From contig CAMPIC010000030.1 in NCBI GenBank assembly GCA_946886185.1, positions 1 through 12,269 of the forward strand: 12,269 nt of DNA, given 5' to 3'. Position numbers and translations under genes: made by a program. The stretch comes from an uncultured bacterium. GTDB lineage: Bacteria; Eisenbacteria; RBG-16-71-46; CAIMUX01. The stretch's first letter is position 1. Each line of letters starts with the position of its first letter. This document shows positions 5,952 to 12,269 of this stretch, in pieces. The notes beneath the pieces were generated by a model. It saw only the letters and a list, made by a program, of their open reading frames with translations, did no database searches and was not told the DNA's origin.

Positions 5952-6602
5952 CTAGTTGTAGAGCGACTTCACGCCACCCCAGGTGGTCTCGATCACCGGC
6001 GTCGGACCGCCGCTGACTCCAGCGCGGATTCCGTCGTCGAAGCCGTAGGCGTTCGTGTCGTCATACCAGGAGCCGTAGAAGAACGACCACGAGTATCCTG
6101 GATTGGCGTCGTCGAACGCGTAGAACAGAGCGATCACGTCACCCGGGTTGATGGCCGTTCCAACGCCGAAGAGATCTCCGGAGTTGTAGTTCAGTCCATA
6201 ACCGGAGATGTCCACGGTCTGGAAACCAGACGCGCTCGACGGGGGCGTGTAGTTGATCGAGTTGGCCGCCACGCTCAGAGGAGCGGCGCCCAGCGCGCTG
6301 ATGTTCCACACTTCGGCGGGACGGCCGCCACCAGGTCCGTAGGAATACACGTAGTACTGCGCTTCATCCAGCAGCCACGGGCCGCCGGCGGGCGCTTCGA
6401 AGTTCACCACGGTGTTCTGAGTCCATCCGTAGTAACCCCCGAACGATCCGAGGTAGCTCGCGCCACCGTCATACTCCAGCACCACTTCGGAAACGGATTC
6501 CGGCTCGGGCTGGGGAGTTCCGGTGAACGGGAGGAATTCACGCGCGCTGGCTGGCGCGGCCGCGACCGCCGCCAAGGCGAGAATCGTGAGCATTTGCTTC
6601 AT
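5952..6602 (-). CDS. Secreted beta-rich protein of unknown family
   Basis: 216 aa, ATG at 6602-6600, TAG at 5954-5952. The start is fixed by GGAGAGGAAG about 7 nt upstream and by the signal peptide that begins there (MKQMLTILALAAVAAAPASA, then REF). The mature part is rich in Gly, Tyr, Ser, Trp and Asn and looks all-beta: 'VNFEAPAGGPWLLDEAQYYV', 'INYTPPSSASGFQTVDIS', 'INPGDVIALFYAF', 'SWSFFYGSWYDDTNAYGFDD', 'GIRAGV'. The 'SWYDD...GFDDGIRAGV' pattern recalls the closing strand of jelly-roll domains found on surface proteins of anaerobes and FCB bacteria ('...F.IRA.V'). No sorting tail or catalytic motif is seen. It is a single gene with its own promoter at 6714-6685 and a terminator at 5901-5866, which suggests independent, possibly strong expression. 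No function is assigned. Confidence 0.8.
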   Translation of the reverse strand: MKQMLTILALAAVAAAPASAREFLPFTGTPQPEPESVSEVVLEYDGGASYLGSFGGYYGWTQNTVVNFEAPAGGPWLLDEAQYYVYSYGPGGGRPAEVWNISALGAAPLSVAANSINYTPPSSASGFQTVDISGYGLNYNSGDLFGVGTAINPGDVIALFYAFDDANPGYSWSFFYGSWYDDTNAYGFDDGIRAGVSGGPTPVIETTWGGVKSLYN

Positions 6603-6684
6603 GAGACGTCTTCCTCTCCACGATAAGTGTTGTGTCCACCTTCCCGGAAAGCTCCACATGGACCCCCTCGCGAAAGGCGATATG

Positions 6685-6714
6685 ATTTTAGCTAGATCTG
6701 AGGGTAATCGTCAA
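6685..6714 (-). promoter_or_regulatory. Sigma-70-like promoter for the secreted-protein gene
   Basis: On the minus strand, TTGACG (6714-6709) and TAAAAT (6690-6685) are separated by 18 bp, each one base off consensus. The start would fall near 6678, leaving a leader of about 75 nt to the ATG at 6602. It lies in an AT-rich island that contrasts with the GC-rich surroundings. Confidence 0.65.
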
Positions 6715-6717
6715 CGG

Positions 6718-6726
6718 TGATATAAT
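6718..6726 (+). promoter_or_regulatory. Extended -10 promoter for the PPIase/sulfatase-like operon
   Basis: TGaTATAAT is a perfect extended -10 element (TGn before a consensus TATAAT at 6721-6726). No good -35 lies 16-18 bp upstream, which fits extended -10 promoters that can work without one. Transcription would start near 6733 and leave about 150 nt before the GTG at 6882. Its upstream DNA overlaps the -35 of the divergent promoter. Confidence 0.6.
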
Positions 6727-6881
6727 TATGCTACGGCGGAAATCATGATCTATTTGGACGCCATGACTGGCGAATTCCGCGGTCGAGTGCAGAGAGTACG
6801 TCCGCGAGGGGCGACCGTAACCGAGCGATCGAATCGCTTGACCGCGGCCCCACCGTTTTCTAGGCTGGCGAGTTCAAGACC

Positions 6882-8663
6882 GTGGAAACCATTGTAACAA
6901 AACAAGTCCGGCGCTTCGCCGGCGCGCTCCTCCTTCTGCTGGCGGCGGGCGCCGCGGCAAGCTCCCTCCTCCAATGCGCCCCCGAGGCGTCGATGGACGA
7001 TGCGGTGGTCGCACGGACCAACGATGGTTGGGCCCTGACCCGCGATGAGTTGATGGGGGAGTTTGTCAGGGTTAACCCCGAATTGCCGTTCGAGGAGGCT
7101 TCTCCCGAGCTTCGGCAGAAGTTTCTCTCCGACGTGGTGAACGCGCAGCTCCTCCGCGGAGTGGCCGAACGCGCGATTGCGAACCCCAGCTGGGAATCGC
7201 AACGGAGGCTCCTGGTCATGCGGGAAGAGTGGCTCGCCGGGTCGCTCTTTCGGGAGTTTCTGGGCAAGGTCGACCCGACAGAGGCGGACGAGAATCGGAT
7301 GTTGGTACGCCTCGAGCGGGCCGCGCGTCTTCAGAGGATCGTGCCGCCCAACAAACAGCAAGCGGAGCGATGCTACGAGGCGCTCCTGCACGGACTGCCG
7401 TTCGAAGAGGCGTACCAGAGATACGCGATCCAGTCGGACGAGCCGCTCTCCACCCTCGATCTCGGAGCCGTGACCCCGATCAAGCTGCCGCGCGAGGTCG
7501 TCCGAACGATCTTCCTGGCAGAGCTCCGGCCGAATCAGTTCACCGCTCCGATAGCGACCCGCAAGGGGTTTTGGATCGTAAAGTTTCTCGGATTCGAGCA
7601 GGTCGAGCTCGAGCCGGCGCATCGGAGCCGCATCGCGGTCATGGCGCACACGCTCTGCGCGGAAGACAGTGTGGAGGCGCGGCGTGACGCTCTGAGCCGA
7701 GCCGCGGGATATCATCTGTTCGAGGAGAATCTTCCCCTGCTGAGCCGCCGCTTCGACTCCTACTGGGACTCGCTCAGCGCGGAGCAGCCGAAAGCGAACG
7801 AGAAGGTGCTGATGTCCTGGAAGGCGCCGACCTGGCTGCTCGCGCCGGAGGAACGCTCGCTCCCCATTTACGTGTTCTATGGAGATACGGGGACCGCGGC
7901 CGACTTCATGGAGAGCCTCAACGCCGTCAACTCGCTCTCTTGGCCGTCGGGCCCGACCCTGGAGCAACGGGTGGCGGAGATCCGCAGGCGGATCCGCCAT
8001 CTTTTCCTACGAGAAGAGGCGATACGGCGCGGCCTCGAACAACGCCCCGAGCTCGCAGAGCTGCTGTCGCGCCAGGAAGAGGAAGGGTACCTCGACGATT
8101 ACTTCGATCGCGTGGTCGCGCCCGCGATCCAGGTGACACCGGACGAAGCGATCGCGGAATACGAAGCGGCCCCCGAGCGGTACCGGACGCCGGAACGAGT
8201 CGCGTTCGCCTATCTCATCTTTCCCAGGGACCGGCGTGACGCGGCCGCGCGTTTTCTGGAAGAGCATCGCGCGGACGACCTGCGCCCCTGGTTCCAGGCG
8301 GCTGCGAGCCTGGCGGCCCAGGACAGCACCGTGCTCTTTTCCCGGGACACCGGCCTCATCGACCTGTCCTTGCCCCCCCGCGACTCGATGTTGGAGCCGC
8401 TCATTGAAGTCGCATCTACGATGCAGACCGGAGAGCTGGGAAATCTGATCGAGTTGGAGGAGGGAGTCGCGATCCTGCGCTGCAACTATCGCAAGGAGGG
8501 AAAGCTGCTCCCCAGGGAGGCAGCCCTGCCGCTCGCAGAAGGGGAGGTTCGCGCCGACAAGACGGACGCGTTCCTCGAGGGGATTCTCGCGCAAGAGCGC
8601 AAGGCACGCGGACTGGAGCTGTTCCCCGAGCGGCTCGCGCCGCCCGCGTCGGCCGCCTCGTGA
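6882..8663 (+). CDS. Exported parvulin-like peptidyl-prolyl isomerase (SurA/PpiC/PrsA-type)
   Basis: 593 aa from a GTG at 6882, with no strong ribosome site visible. Residues 9-31 form a signal sequence (basic 'KQVRR', then 'ALLLLLAAGAAASSLLQC'). Cys32 could be a lipobox Cys, but Gln at -1 is atypical, so either a lipoprotein or ordinary cleavage is possible. Residues ~37-150 are a helical SurA_N-like part ('TRDELMGEFVRVNPELPF', 'LRQKFLSDVVNAQLL'). Residues ~154-240 are parvulin-like: 'GLPFEEAYQRYAIQSDEPLS', 'LDLGAVTPIKLPREV', 'LRPNQFTAPIATRKGFWIVK'. After a second helical segment, residues ~434-545 look like another, more degenerate parvulin unit ('RVAFAYLIFP', 'DTGLIDLS', 'MQTGELGNLIELEEGVAIL'). 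The family folds envelope proteins in the periplasm. The gene overlaps the next by GTGA, so the two are translationally coupled, and its partner may be the downstream lipoprotein. Isomerase activity of the second unit is doubtful. Confidence 0.8.
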   Translation: METIVTKQVRRFAGALLLLLAAGAAASSLLQCAPEASMDDAVVARTNDGWALTRDELMGEFVRVNPELPFEEASPELRQKFLSDVVNAQLLRGVAERAIANPSWESQRRLLVMREEWLAGSLFREFLGKVDPTEADENRMLVRLERAARLQRIVPPNKQQAERCYEALLHGLPFEEAYQRYAIQSDEPLSTLDLGAVTPIKLPREVVRTIFLAELRPNQFTAPIATRKGFWIVKFLGFEQVELEPAHRSRIAVMAHTLCAEDSVEARRDALSRAAGYHLFEENLPLLSRRFDSYWDSLSAEQPKANEKVLMSWKAPTWLLAPEERSLPIYVFYGDTGTAADFMESLNAVNSLSWPSGPTLEQRVAEIRRRIRHLFLREEAIRRGLEQRPELAELLSRQEEEGYLDDYFDRVVAPAIQVTPDEAIAEYEAAPERYRTPERVAFAYLIFPRDRRDAAARFLEEHRADDLRPWFQAAASLAAQDSTVLFSRDTGLIDLSLPPRDSMLEPLIEVASTMQTGELGNLIELEEGVAILRCNYRKEGKLLPREAALPLAEGEVRADKTDAFLEGILAQERKARGLELFPERLAPPASAAS

Positions 8664-11047
8664 ACACGATCGCGCGACGTCGCATCCTGGCCCGGCATTG
8701 CGCTCGCATCCCCATCCTGGCCCGGCATTGCGCTCGCATCCCCATCCTGGCCCGGCATTGCGCCGGCATCCCCGTCCTGGCCGGCATGCTTCTCATCCTC
8801 GGCTGTGGCAGCCCGGATCGCTCCGAGACGGGCCCCAACTTGATTCTGATCACCCTCGACACGACTCGCGCCGATCGACTCGGGTGCTACGGCTACGAGG
8901 CCGCGATCACTCCAGCACTGGACAGCCTCGCCGCCCGTGGCGTCCTCTTCGAGAACGCGATCGCGTCGGTGCCGATCACCCTCCCGTCGCACTCGACGAT
9001 CCTCACCGGGCTCTCCCCTCTTCGCACCGGAGTGCGCGACAACGGAATGTTCACGCTCGCGCCTCATTTCGAGACGGTCGCCGAACATCTGCTGGCGGCG
9101 GGATATCAAACCGGAGGGTTCGTGAGCGCGTTCGTGCTCGACACGGAGTACGGAACGAGCCAGGGCTTCACGACCTACGATGACCGGCTCCTGGGAGAGC
9201 GTCCCGGACTCCTCACGAGCCGCCGCGCATTGCGCTGGATCGAGTCGCTGGATCAGACCCGTCCCTGGTTCCTGTGGATCCACTATTACGACCCCCATCT
9301 CCCCTGGACTCCGCCGGAGCCGTTCCGGAGCATGGAGGAGCTCAGCCCCTACGATCAGGAGATCGCGGGGCTCGATGCGGCGGTCGGCTGGTTCCTCGGC
9401 GAGCTCCAGAGCCGAGGATTCCTCGATCACACCGGCATCGCGATCACGGGCGACCACGGCGAAGGACTCTTCGATCACGGCGAGCCTCAGCATGGCGTCT
9501 TCCTGTACGACGAGACCATCCACGTGCCGATGATGCTGGTGCTTCCCGACCACCGATGGGCGGGACGCCGCGTCGAGGAGCTGGTGGCGACCGAGGACAT
9601 CACACCGACGCTCCTCGCGATGGCGGGCCTCGCCGTTCCCGACAGTCTCGATGGCCACGATCTGATCCCGATTCTGGCGGGCGACGTCTCCAATCCGCGG
9701 AGCTATGTCTATTCGGAGACGTATTTCCCCGCCTACGATTTCCACTTCAGCCAGATCTTCAGTCTGCGCTCGCAGCGCTGGAAGTACATCCACGCGCCCC
9801 GGCCGGAGCTCTACCACGTGCGTCGCGATCCCGGCGAGACGATCGATCTGCTCCCGACCTATCCCGACACCGGGATCGCGTATCGAGATCGACTGGACGA
9901 GCTGCGCGGTCGCGCCGGAGTGGACGTGGAGAGCGCCCGCGCCATCAGCCAGGAAGAGATCGAGCGACTGCAGAGCCTCGGCTATCTCGGAGGCGGGGAG
10001 TTCGCGGCGGAGATGGATCCGCACGGTGAGTTCAATCTGCCCGATCCGAAGGACCTGAAGCCGTTCCTGCCCGACTTCGATGACGGGCTCACCGCGCTCC
10101 ACGAGGATCGGTTCGCGGATGCGGTGCAGCATCTCGAGCGCGTGATTTCCCATCATCCCGAGAACGTCATCGCGCGGATGAATCTGGCGCGGGGTTACGA
10201 AGAGCTCGAGCAGCCCGAGATGGCGCTCGTCCATCTCGAGGAGGCGGCCAAGCTCGCGCCCAACAGCTCCACCTGCAAGAAGAACGTCGCGATGGTCTAC
10301 CAGGAGCTCGGCCGTTATCCCGAGGCGCTGGAGAAGCTGCGGGAGATCTCGAACGACCCGACGCACGGCGAGTTCGCGATGAAGGAGATCGGGAGGACCC
10401 AGCTCCTCATGCGCCGGCCGGAAGATGCGCTCCTCACCTTTCGCGAGCTGGCCGATCGCGTCGGAGGAACCAACACCTTCTCGCCGCTGGGAGAGCGGGT
10501 CCGCCGTTATCTCGCGGCGCACGATCGGGTGGCCGCCCATCCGAACGATGAAGGTGCGCGCCTGGCGCTGGCGGAAGTGGCGATCGATCTGCGACTCCTC
10601 GAAGAAGCGCGCACGCTGCTCCAATTCGAGGCGTCGAGCTCGAGGATCGAGGGAATTCGGCGGCGCGATCTGGGAAGCGTGGCCGGTGCGAGCGGAGACT
10701 ACGTCACCGCCCTGCGCGAGTTCGAGACTGCGCTGCAGCACCTGCCGGGCGACGTCTACATTCGGGGCCACCTGGTGAGTCTGTACCTCGAGGCCGGCGA
10801 ACTGGAGCGTGCCCTGGCGACAGCCGAAGAGCTGATCCGCGATGGAAATGGTTCCGCCGAGGTCTACTACAACAAGGGGTGCGCTCTCTCACGGAGCGGC
10901 GACGTGGATGGATCGTTCGAAGCGATCCGGCGCGCCATCAGCCGCGGTTATGACGACTTTCTCCAGCTCAACCGCGATCCGGAGCTGGAGGCGCTGCGCA
11001 AGGATCCGAGATTCCCCGAGCTCCTCGAGACCGTGGGCGACTCCTGA
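8660..11047 (+). CDS. Sulfatase-fold (alkaline phosphatase superfamily) lipoprotein with C-terminal TPRs
   Basis: 795 aa from a GTG at 8660, overlapping the PPIase stop by four bases. The N-terminus carries three tandem 10-aa units (ILARHCARIP-like), then 'VLAGMLLILGC' with lipobox Cys49. Residues ~58-430 have the alkaline phosphatase/sulfatase fold: 'NLILITLDTTRADRLGCYGY' (metal-binding Asp67), 'PITLPSHSTILTG' (Thr107 where sulfatases carry the formylglycine Cys/Ser), 'IHYYDPHLPW', 'TGDHGEGLFDHGEPQHGV' (Asp265-His266, second metal site) and 'WKYIHAPRPELYHVRRDPGE'. The Cys/Ser-x-Pro-x-Arg signature is absent. Residues ~470-795 form TPR-like helical pairs ('RFADAVQHLERVISHHPENV', 'EQPEMALVHLEEAAKLAPNS'). 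The substrate is unknown; a phosphodiesterase or phosphotransferase with Thr nucleophile is as likely as a sulfatase. Such sulfatase-TPR fusions are known in Acidobacteria-like and uncultured genomes, so the architecture itself is not new. Confidence 0.85.
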   Translation: MNTIARRRILARHCARIPILARHCARIPILARHCAGIPVLAGMLLILGCGSPDRSETGPNLILITLDTTRADRLGCYGYEAAITPALDSLAARGVLFENAIASVPITLPSHSTILTGLSPLRTGVRDNGMFTLAPHFETVAEHLLAAGYQTGGFVSAFVLDTEYGTSQGFTTYDDRLLGERPGLLTSRRALRWIESLDQTRPWFLWIHYYDPHLPWTPPEPFRSMEELSPYDQEIAGLDAAVGWFLGELQSRGFLDHTGIAITGDHGEGLFDHGEPQHGVFLYDETIHVPMMLVLPDHRWAGRRVEELVATEDITPTLLAMAGLAVPDSLDGHDLIPILAGDVSNPRSYVYSETYFPAYDFHFSQIFSLRSQRWKYIHAPRPELYHVRRDPGETIDLLPTYPDTGIAYRDRLDELRGRAGVDVESARAISQEEIERLQSLGYLGGGEFAAEMDPHGEFNLPDPKDLKPFLPDFDDGLTALHEDRFADAVQHLERVISHHPENVIARMNLARGYEELEQPEMALVHLEEAAKLAPNSSTCKKNVAMVYQELGRYPEALEKLREISNDPTHGEFAMKEIGRTQLLMRRPEDALLTFRELADRVGGTNTFSPLGERVRRYLAAHDRVAAHPNDEGARLALAEVAIDLRLLEEARTLLQFEASSSRIEGIRRRDLGSVAGASGDYVTALREFETALQHLPGDVYIRGHLVSLYLEAGELERALATAEELIRDGNGSAEVYYNKGCALSRSGDVDGSFEAIRRAISRGYDDFLQLNRDPELEALRKDPRFPELLETVGDS
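8683..8788 (+). repeat. 30-bp minisatellite in the signal-peptide region
   Basis: Three head-to-tail 30-bp units start at 8683, 8713 and 8743, followed by a degraded partial unit from 8773. The unit begins catcctggcccggcattg and continues cgctcgcatccc. Units one and two are identical; the third differs by two bases (gccg for gctc). The length is a multiple of three, so the frame is kept and each copy adds ten residues before the hydrophobic core of the lipoprotein signal. Confidence 0.9.
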
Positions 11048-11425
11048 GACGTTCCCGACCGATCGTGACCTGATATCACCCGTCCGCGACCGCGCCTCCC
11101 GGCCCTGATGCGCTTGCGGCTCCCGCCCATCGCTCTCGGACTTCTACGTCTCCCCCGAAGCCCGCGCGCGCGATTCCTGCAAATCCCCGCCGCCGTGACT
11201 GTGACTGCGTGGCGCTCGCGCGGGTCATCCGTTTCTGACTGCTCGGTCCGAGCGGGTGCCCCCTTTGGGAAGCCGTGCTTCCCCGCTTGCCTGGATCGGC
11301 AGTTTCACCGAAACTGTGACTCCCAGTTCGCCACGGAGAGGCGACAGATCCGCACGTCCCCGCAGGATCGGCGCCGCAGGATCTCCATGGCTTCAGCCTC
11401 GGAATGACATCTCCAGGAGGTCTCC
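11048..11425 (+). other. Intergenic region with a cluster of small hairpins
   Basis: About 378 bp between the sulfatase-like gene and the next ATG. The first 190 bp show nothing I can name and no good terminator. From 11241 there are successive short stems: GCTCG-gtc-CGAGC (11241-11253), GGGAAGC-cgt-GCTTCCC (11267-11283), CAGTTTC-acc-GAAACTG (11300-11316), and a CGCC/GGCG pair near 11329-11343. A 10-bp direct repeat CCGCAGGATC lies at 11360-11369 and 11374-11383. The region may be a structured leader of the downstream gene or a degenerate dispersed repeat. No known riboswitch core was recognised. Confidence 0.4.
11380..11409 (-). repeat. Dispersed-repeat-like sequence (TGTCATTCCGAGG type)
   Basis: On the minus strand this reads TGTCATTCCGAGGC, then TGAAGCC, then ATGGAGATC. 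It resembles the TGTCATTCCGAGCGAAGCGAGGAATCT-like intergenic repeats that I recall from many uncultured and FCB-group genomes. Only one copy is in the window, so the repeat status rests on resemblance. Confidence 0.3.
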
Positions 11426-12269
11426 ATGCGCGTCATCCCCATGTTCGTTCTGGCTCTCGCGGTGCCCGTTTCGCTCCAGGCGGGTGAGATCACGGTAGAA
11501 ACAGTCGTGCTGGAAGGGGAAGCGGTCGCGGGAGTGGGCAACGTCACGCGCATCGACAATGTCGCGATCAACTCGAGCGGGACGACCCTCGTCGAAGTCG
11601 ACACCGACTTCGCGGACGGCGACCTCGACGGCGCGATGCTGCGCGACGGCGAGCTCTACCTCCGCGAAGAACATCCGCTGTCCGACCCTCCCGGCTCGAC
11701 GATCGATAGTTTCGATTCCGTGAACCTGAGCGAGGATGGACAGAGCGGCTGGAACCTGTTCCTCAACGGCACCGCCGGCACCAATGACGACACCGGCGTC
11801 TACCTGGACACGACTCTCGTGATCCAGGAAGGAGACGTCTCGACCTCACCGGTGTTCGCGCCGGGGACGCGCTACATCGGATTCTTCGACGTCAAGATCA
11901 ACGCGCTCGATCAGCTCATGATCGTGGCGAGCGTGGAAGACACCACCATCGCCTCCACCGTCGATCGAGCTCTCGTCATCGCCGACGTGGACGAGAATGG
12001 GACCCTCTTGACCGAGACGGTGCTCGCGAAAGAGGGCGACATCCTTCCCGGTCAGAGCAGGCCGATCCTCGATTTCGGCACCGATCCTCACGAGTCGGCT
12101 TTCAACGATCAGGGATCGATCCTCTACCTGGCCGACCTCGACACTCTCTCCACCGCGGACATCGCGCTCTATCTCGACCTGGGGCTCATCGCGCAAGAGG
12201 GCGGCGCCTCACCGCTTGCCGAGCGGAACTACGAGATCCTGAGCGGCCGCGGCAACGACCTCAACAATG
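11426..12269 (+). CDS. Secreted DUF7453-like repeat protein, N-terminal 281 residues (runs off the right edge)
   Basis: ATG at 11426 preceded by AGGAGG at 11415-11420 (5-nt spacing). The frame stays open to the end of the window. Residues 1-19 are a signal peptide (MRVIPMFVLALAVPVSLQAG). The mature part is acidic and beta-rich, with spaced units. Each unit has 'xxEG' or 'REE' followed by a Pro/Gly turn: E30-G31, R80-E81, E135-G136, E203-G204 ('AKEGDILPGQ') and E258-G259 ('AQEGGASPLAE'). Between them run strands with 'N..G' ('FNDQGSILYLADLDT', 'INSSGTTLVEVDT', 'LSEDGQSGWNLFLNGTAG'). The 51-68 residue period and the 'EGD.LPG...FN..G.I.Y.A.L' pattern match the DUF7453/choice-of-anchor secreted proteins, probably propeller-like. 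The anchor or C-terminus is outside the window. Function is unknown; surface or extracellular location is inferred. Confidence 0.75.
   Translation, partial: MRVIPMFVLALAVPVSLQAGEITVETVVLEGEAVAGVGNVTRIDNVAINSSGTTLVEVDTDFADGDLDGAMLRDGELYLREEHPLSDPPGSTIDSFDSVNLSEDGQSGWNLFLNGTAGTNDDTGVYLDTTLVIQEGDVSTSPVFAPGTRYIGFFDVKINALDQLMIVASVEDTTIASTVDRALVIADVDENGTLLTETVLAKEGDILPGQSRPILDFGTDPHESAFNDQGSILYLADLDTLSTADIALYLDLGLIAQEGGASPLAERNYEILSGRGNDLNN

Noticed and set aside
5925..6626. Forward 233-codon frame opposite the secreted protein
   Set aside because: Val/Arg-rich shadow; the reverse frame has a signal peptide, ribosome site, promoter and terminator.
6750..8000. 416-codon reverse-strand frame opposite the PPIase gene
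   Set aside because: Antisense shadow; the forward frame has a signal sequence, parvulin motifs and operon coupling.
8683..8788. CRISPR-like array in the 30-bp repeat
   Set aside because: Units are head to tail with no spacers and lie within a coding frame.
8486..10771. 761-codon reverse-strand open frame opposite the sulfatase-like gene
   Set aside because: Arg/Glu-rich product with no domain or signal; the forward strand has a clear multi-domain protein in the same place. GC-biased third positions keep the antisense frame open.
11108..11407. Small forward open frame before the secreted repeat gene
   Set aside because: Arg/Pro/Ser-rich, no ribosome site, spans the hairpin cluster.

Overview
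The window is GC-rich DNA with almost no horizontal-transfer signature: no tRNA, rRNA, IS element, integrase or CRISPR array is visible. It encodes a Gram-negative envelope repertoire: a TonB-dependent receptor with an N-terminal carboxypeptidase-regulatory-like domain paired with a DUF4249-type lipoprotein, parvulin-like and sulfatase-like exported proteins, and a DUF7453-like secreted repeat protein. GTG starts are common. Together this suggests an uncultured member of the FCB/Gemmatimonadota/Eisenbacteria-like part of the tree. That placement is inference from protein flavour only.

Layout. (a) 1-195: C-terminal end of a Fis-type helix-turn-helix regulator, probably a sigma-54 activator, reading rightward off the left edge. 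(b) 259-3550, leftward: a two-gene outer-membrane unit, TonB-dependent receptor then DUF4249-like lipoprotein, 11 bp apart. The receptor is split by a one-base frameshift at about 3107. (c) 3551-3930: a 380-bp divergent intergenic region with a perfect GGTAAC-g-GTTACC palindrome close to the receptor start. (d) 3931-5836, rightward: a 97-aa protein with a Rho_N/SAP-like C-terminus, then a 501-aa protein with a long Tyr/Gly/Gln/Ser low-complexity region and a C-terminal BON domain. (e) 5866-5901: a perfect 13-bp-stem hairpin between convergent genes. (f) 5952-6602, leftward: a 216-aa secreted protein of unknown family. (g) 6685-6726: an AT-rich island holding two back-to-back sigma-70-like promoters. 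(h) 6882-11047, rightward: a translationally coupled pair, an exported parvulin-like PPIase and a lipoprotein with an alkaline-phosphatase/sulfatase-fold domain plus TPRs. (i) 11048-11425: intergenic DNA with several small hairpins and a dispersed-repeat-like sequence. (j) 11426-12269: the start of a secreted repeat protein that runs off the right edge.

How the genes work together. The receptor and lipoprotein form one predicted outer-membrane uptake or surface unit. The PPIase and sulfatase-like lipoprotein are made from one message with a GTGA overlap and both act outside the cytoplasm, so the PPIase may help fold its partner or act in the same process. The most unusual item is the BON protein. 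Its low-complexity part resembles the [G/S]Y[G/S]Q-rich domains of eukaryotic FET (FUS/EWS/TAF15) proteins that form condensates, and it lies just downstream of a small, probably nucleic-acid-binding protein. The sulfatase-like enzyme lacks the Cys/Ser formylglycine signature and has Thr at that position, so it is probably not a classical sulfatase.
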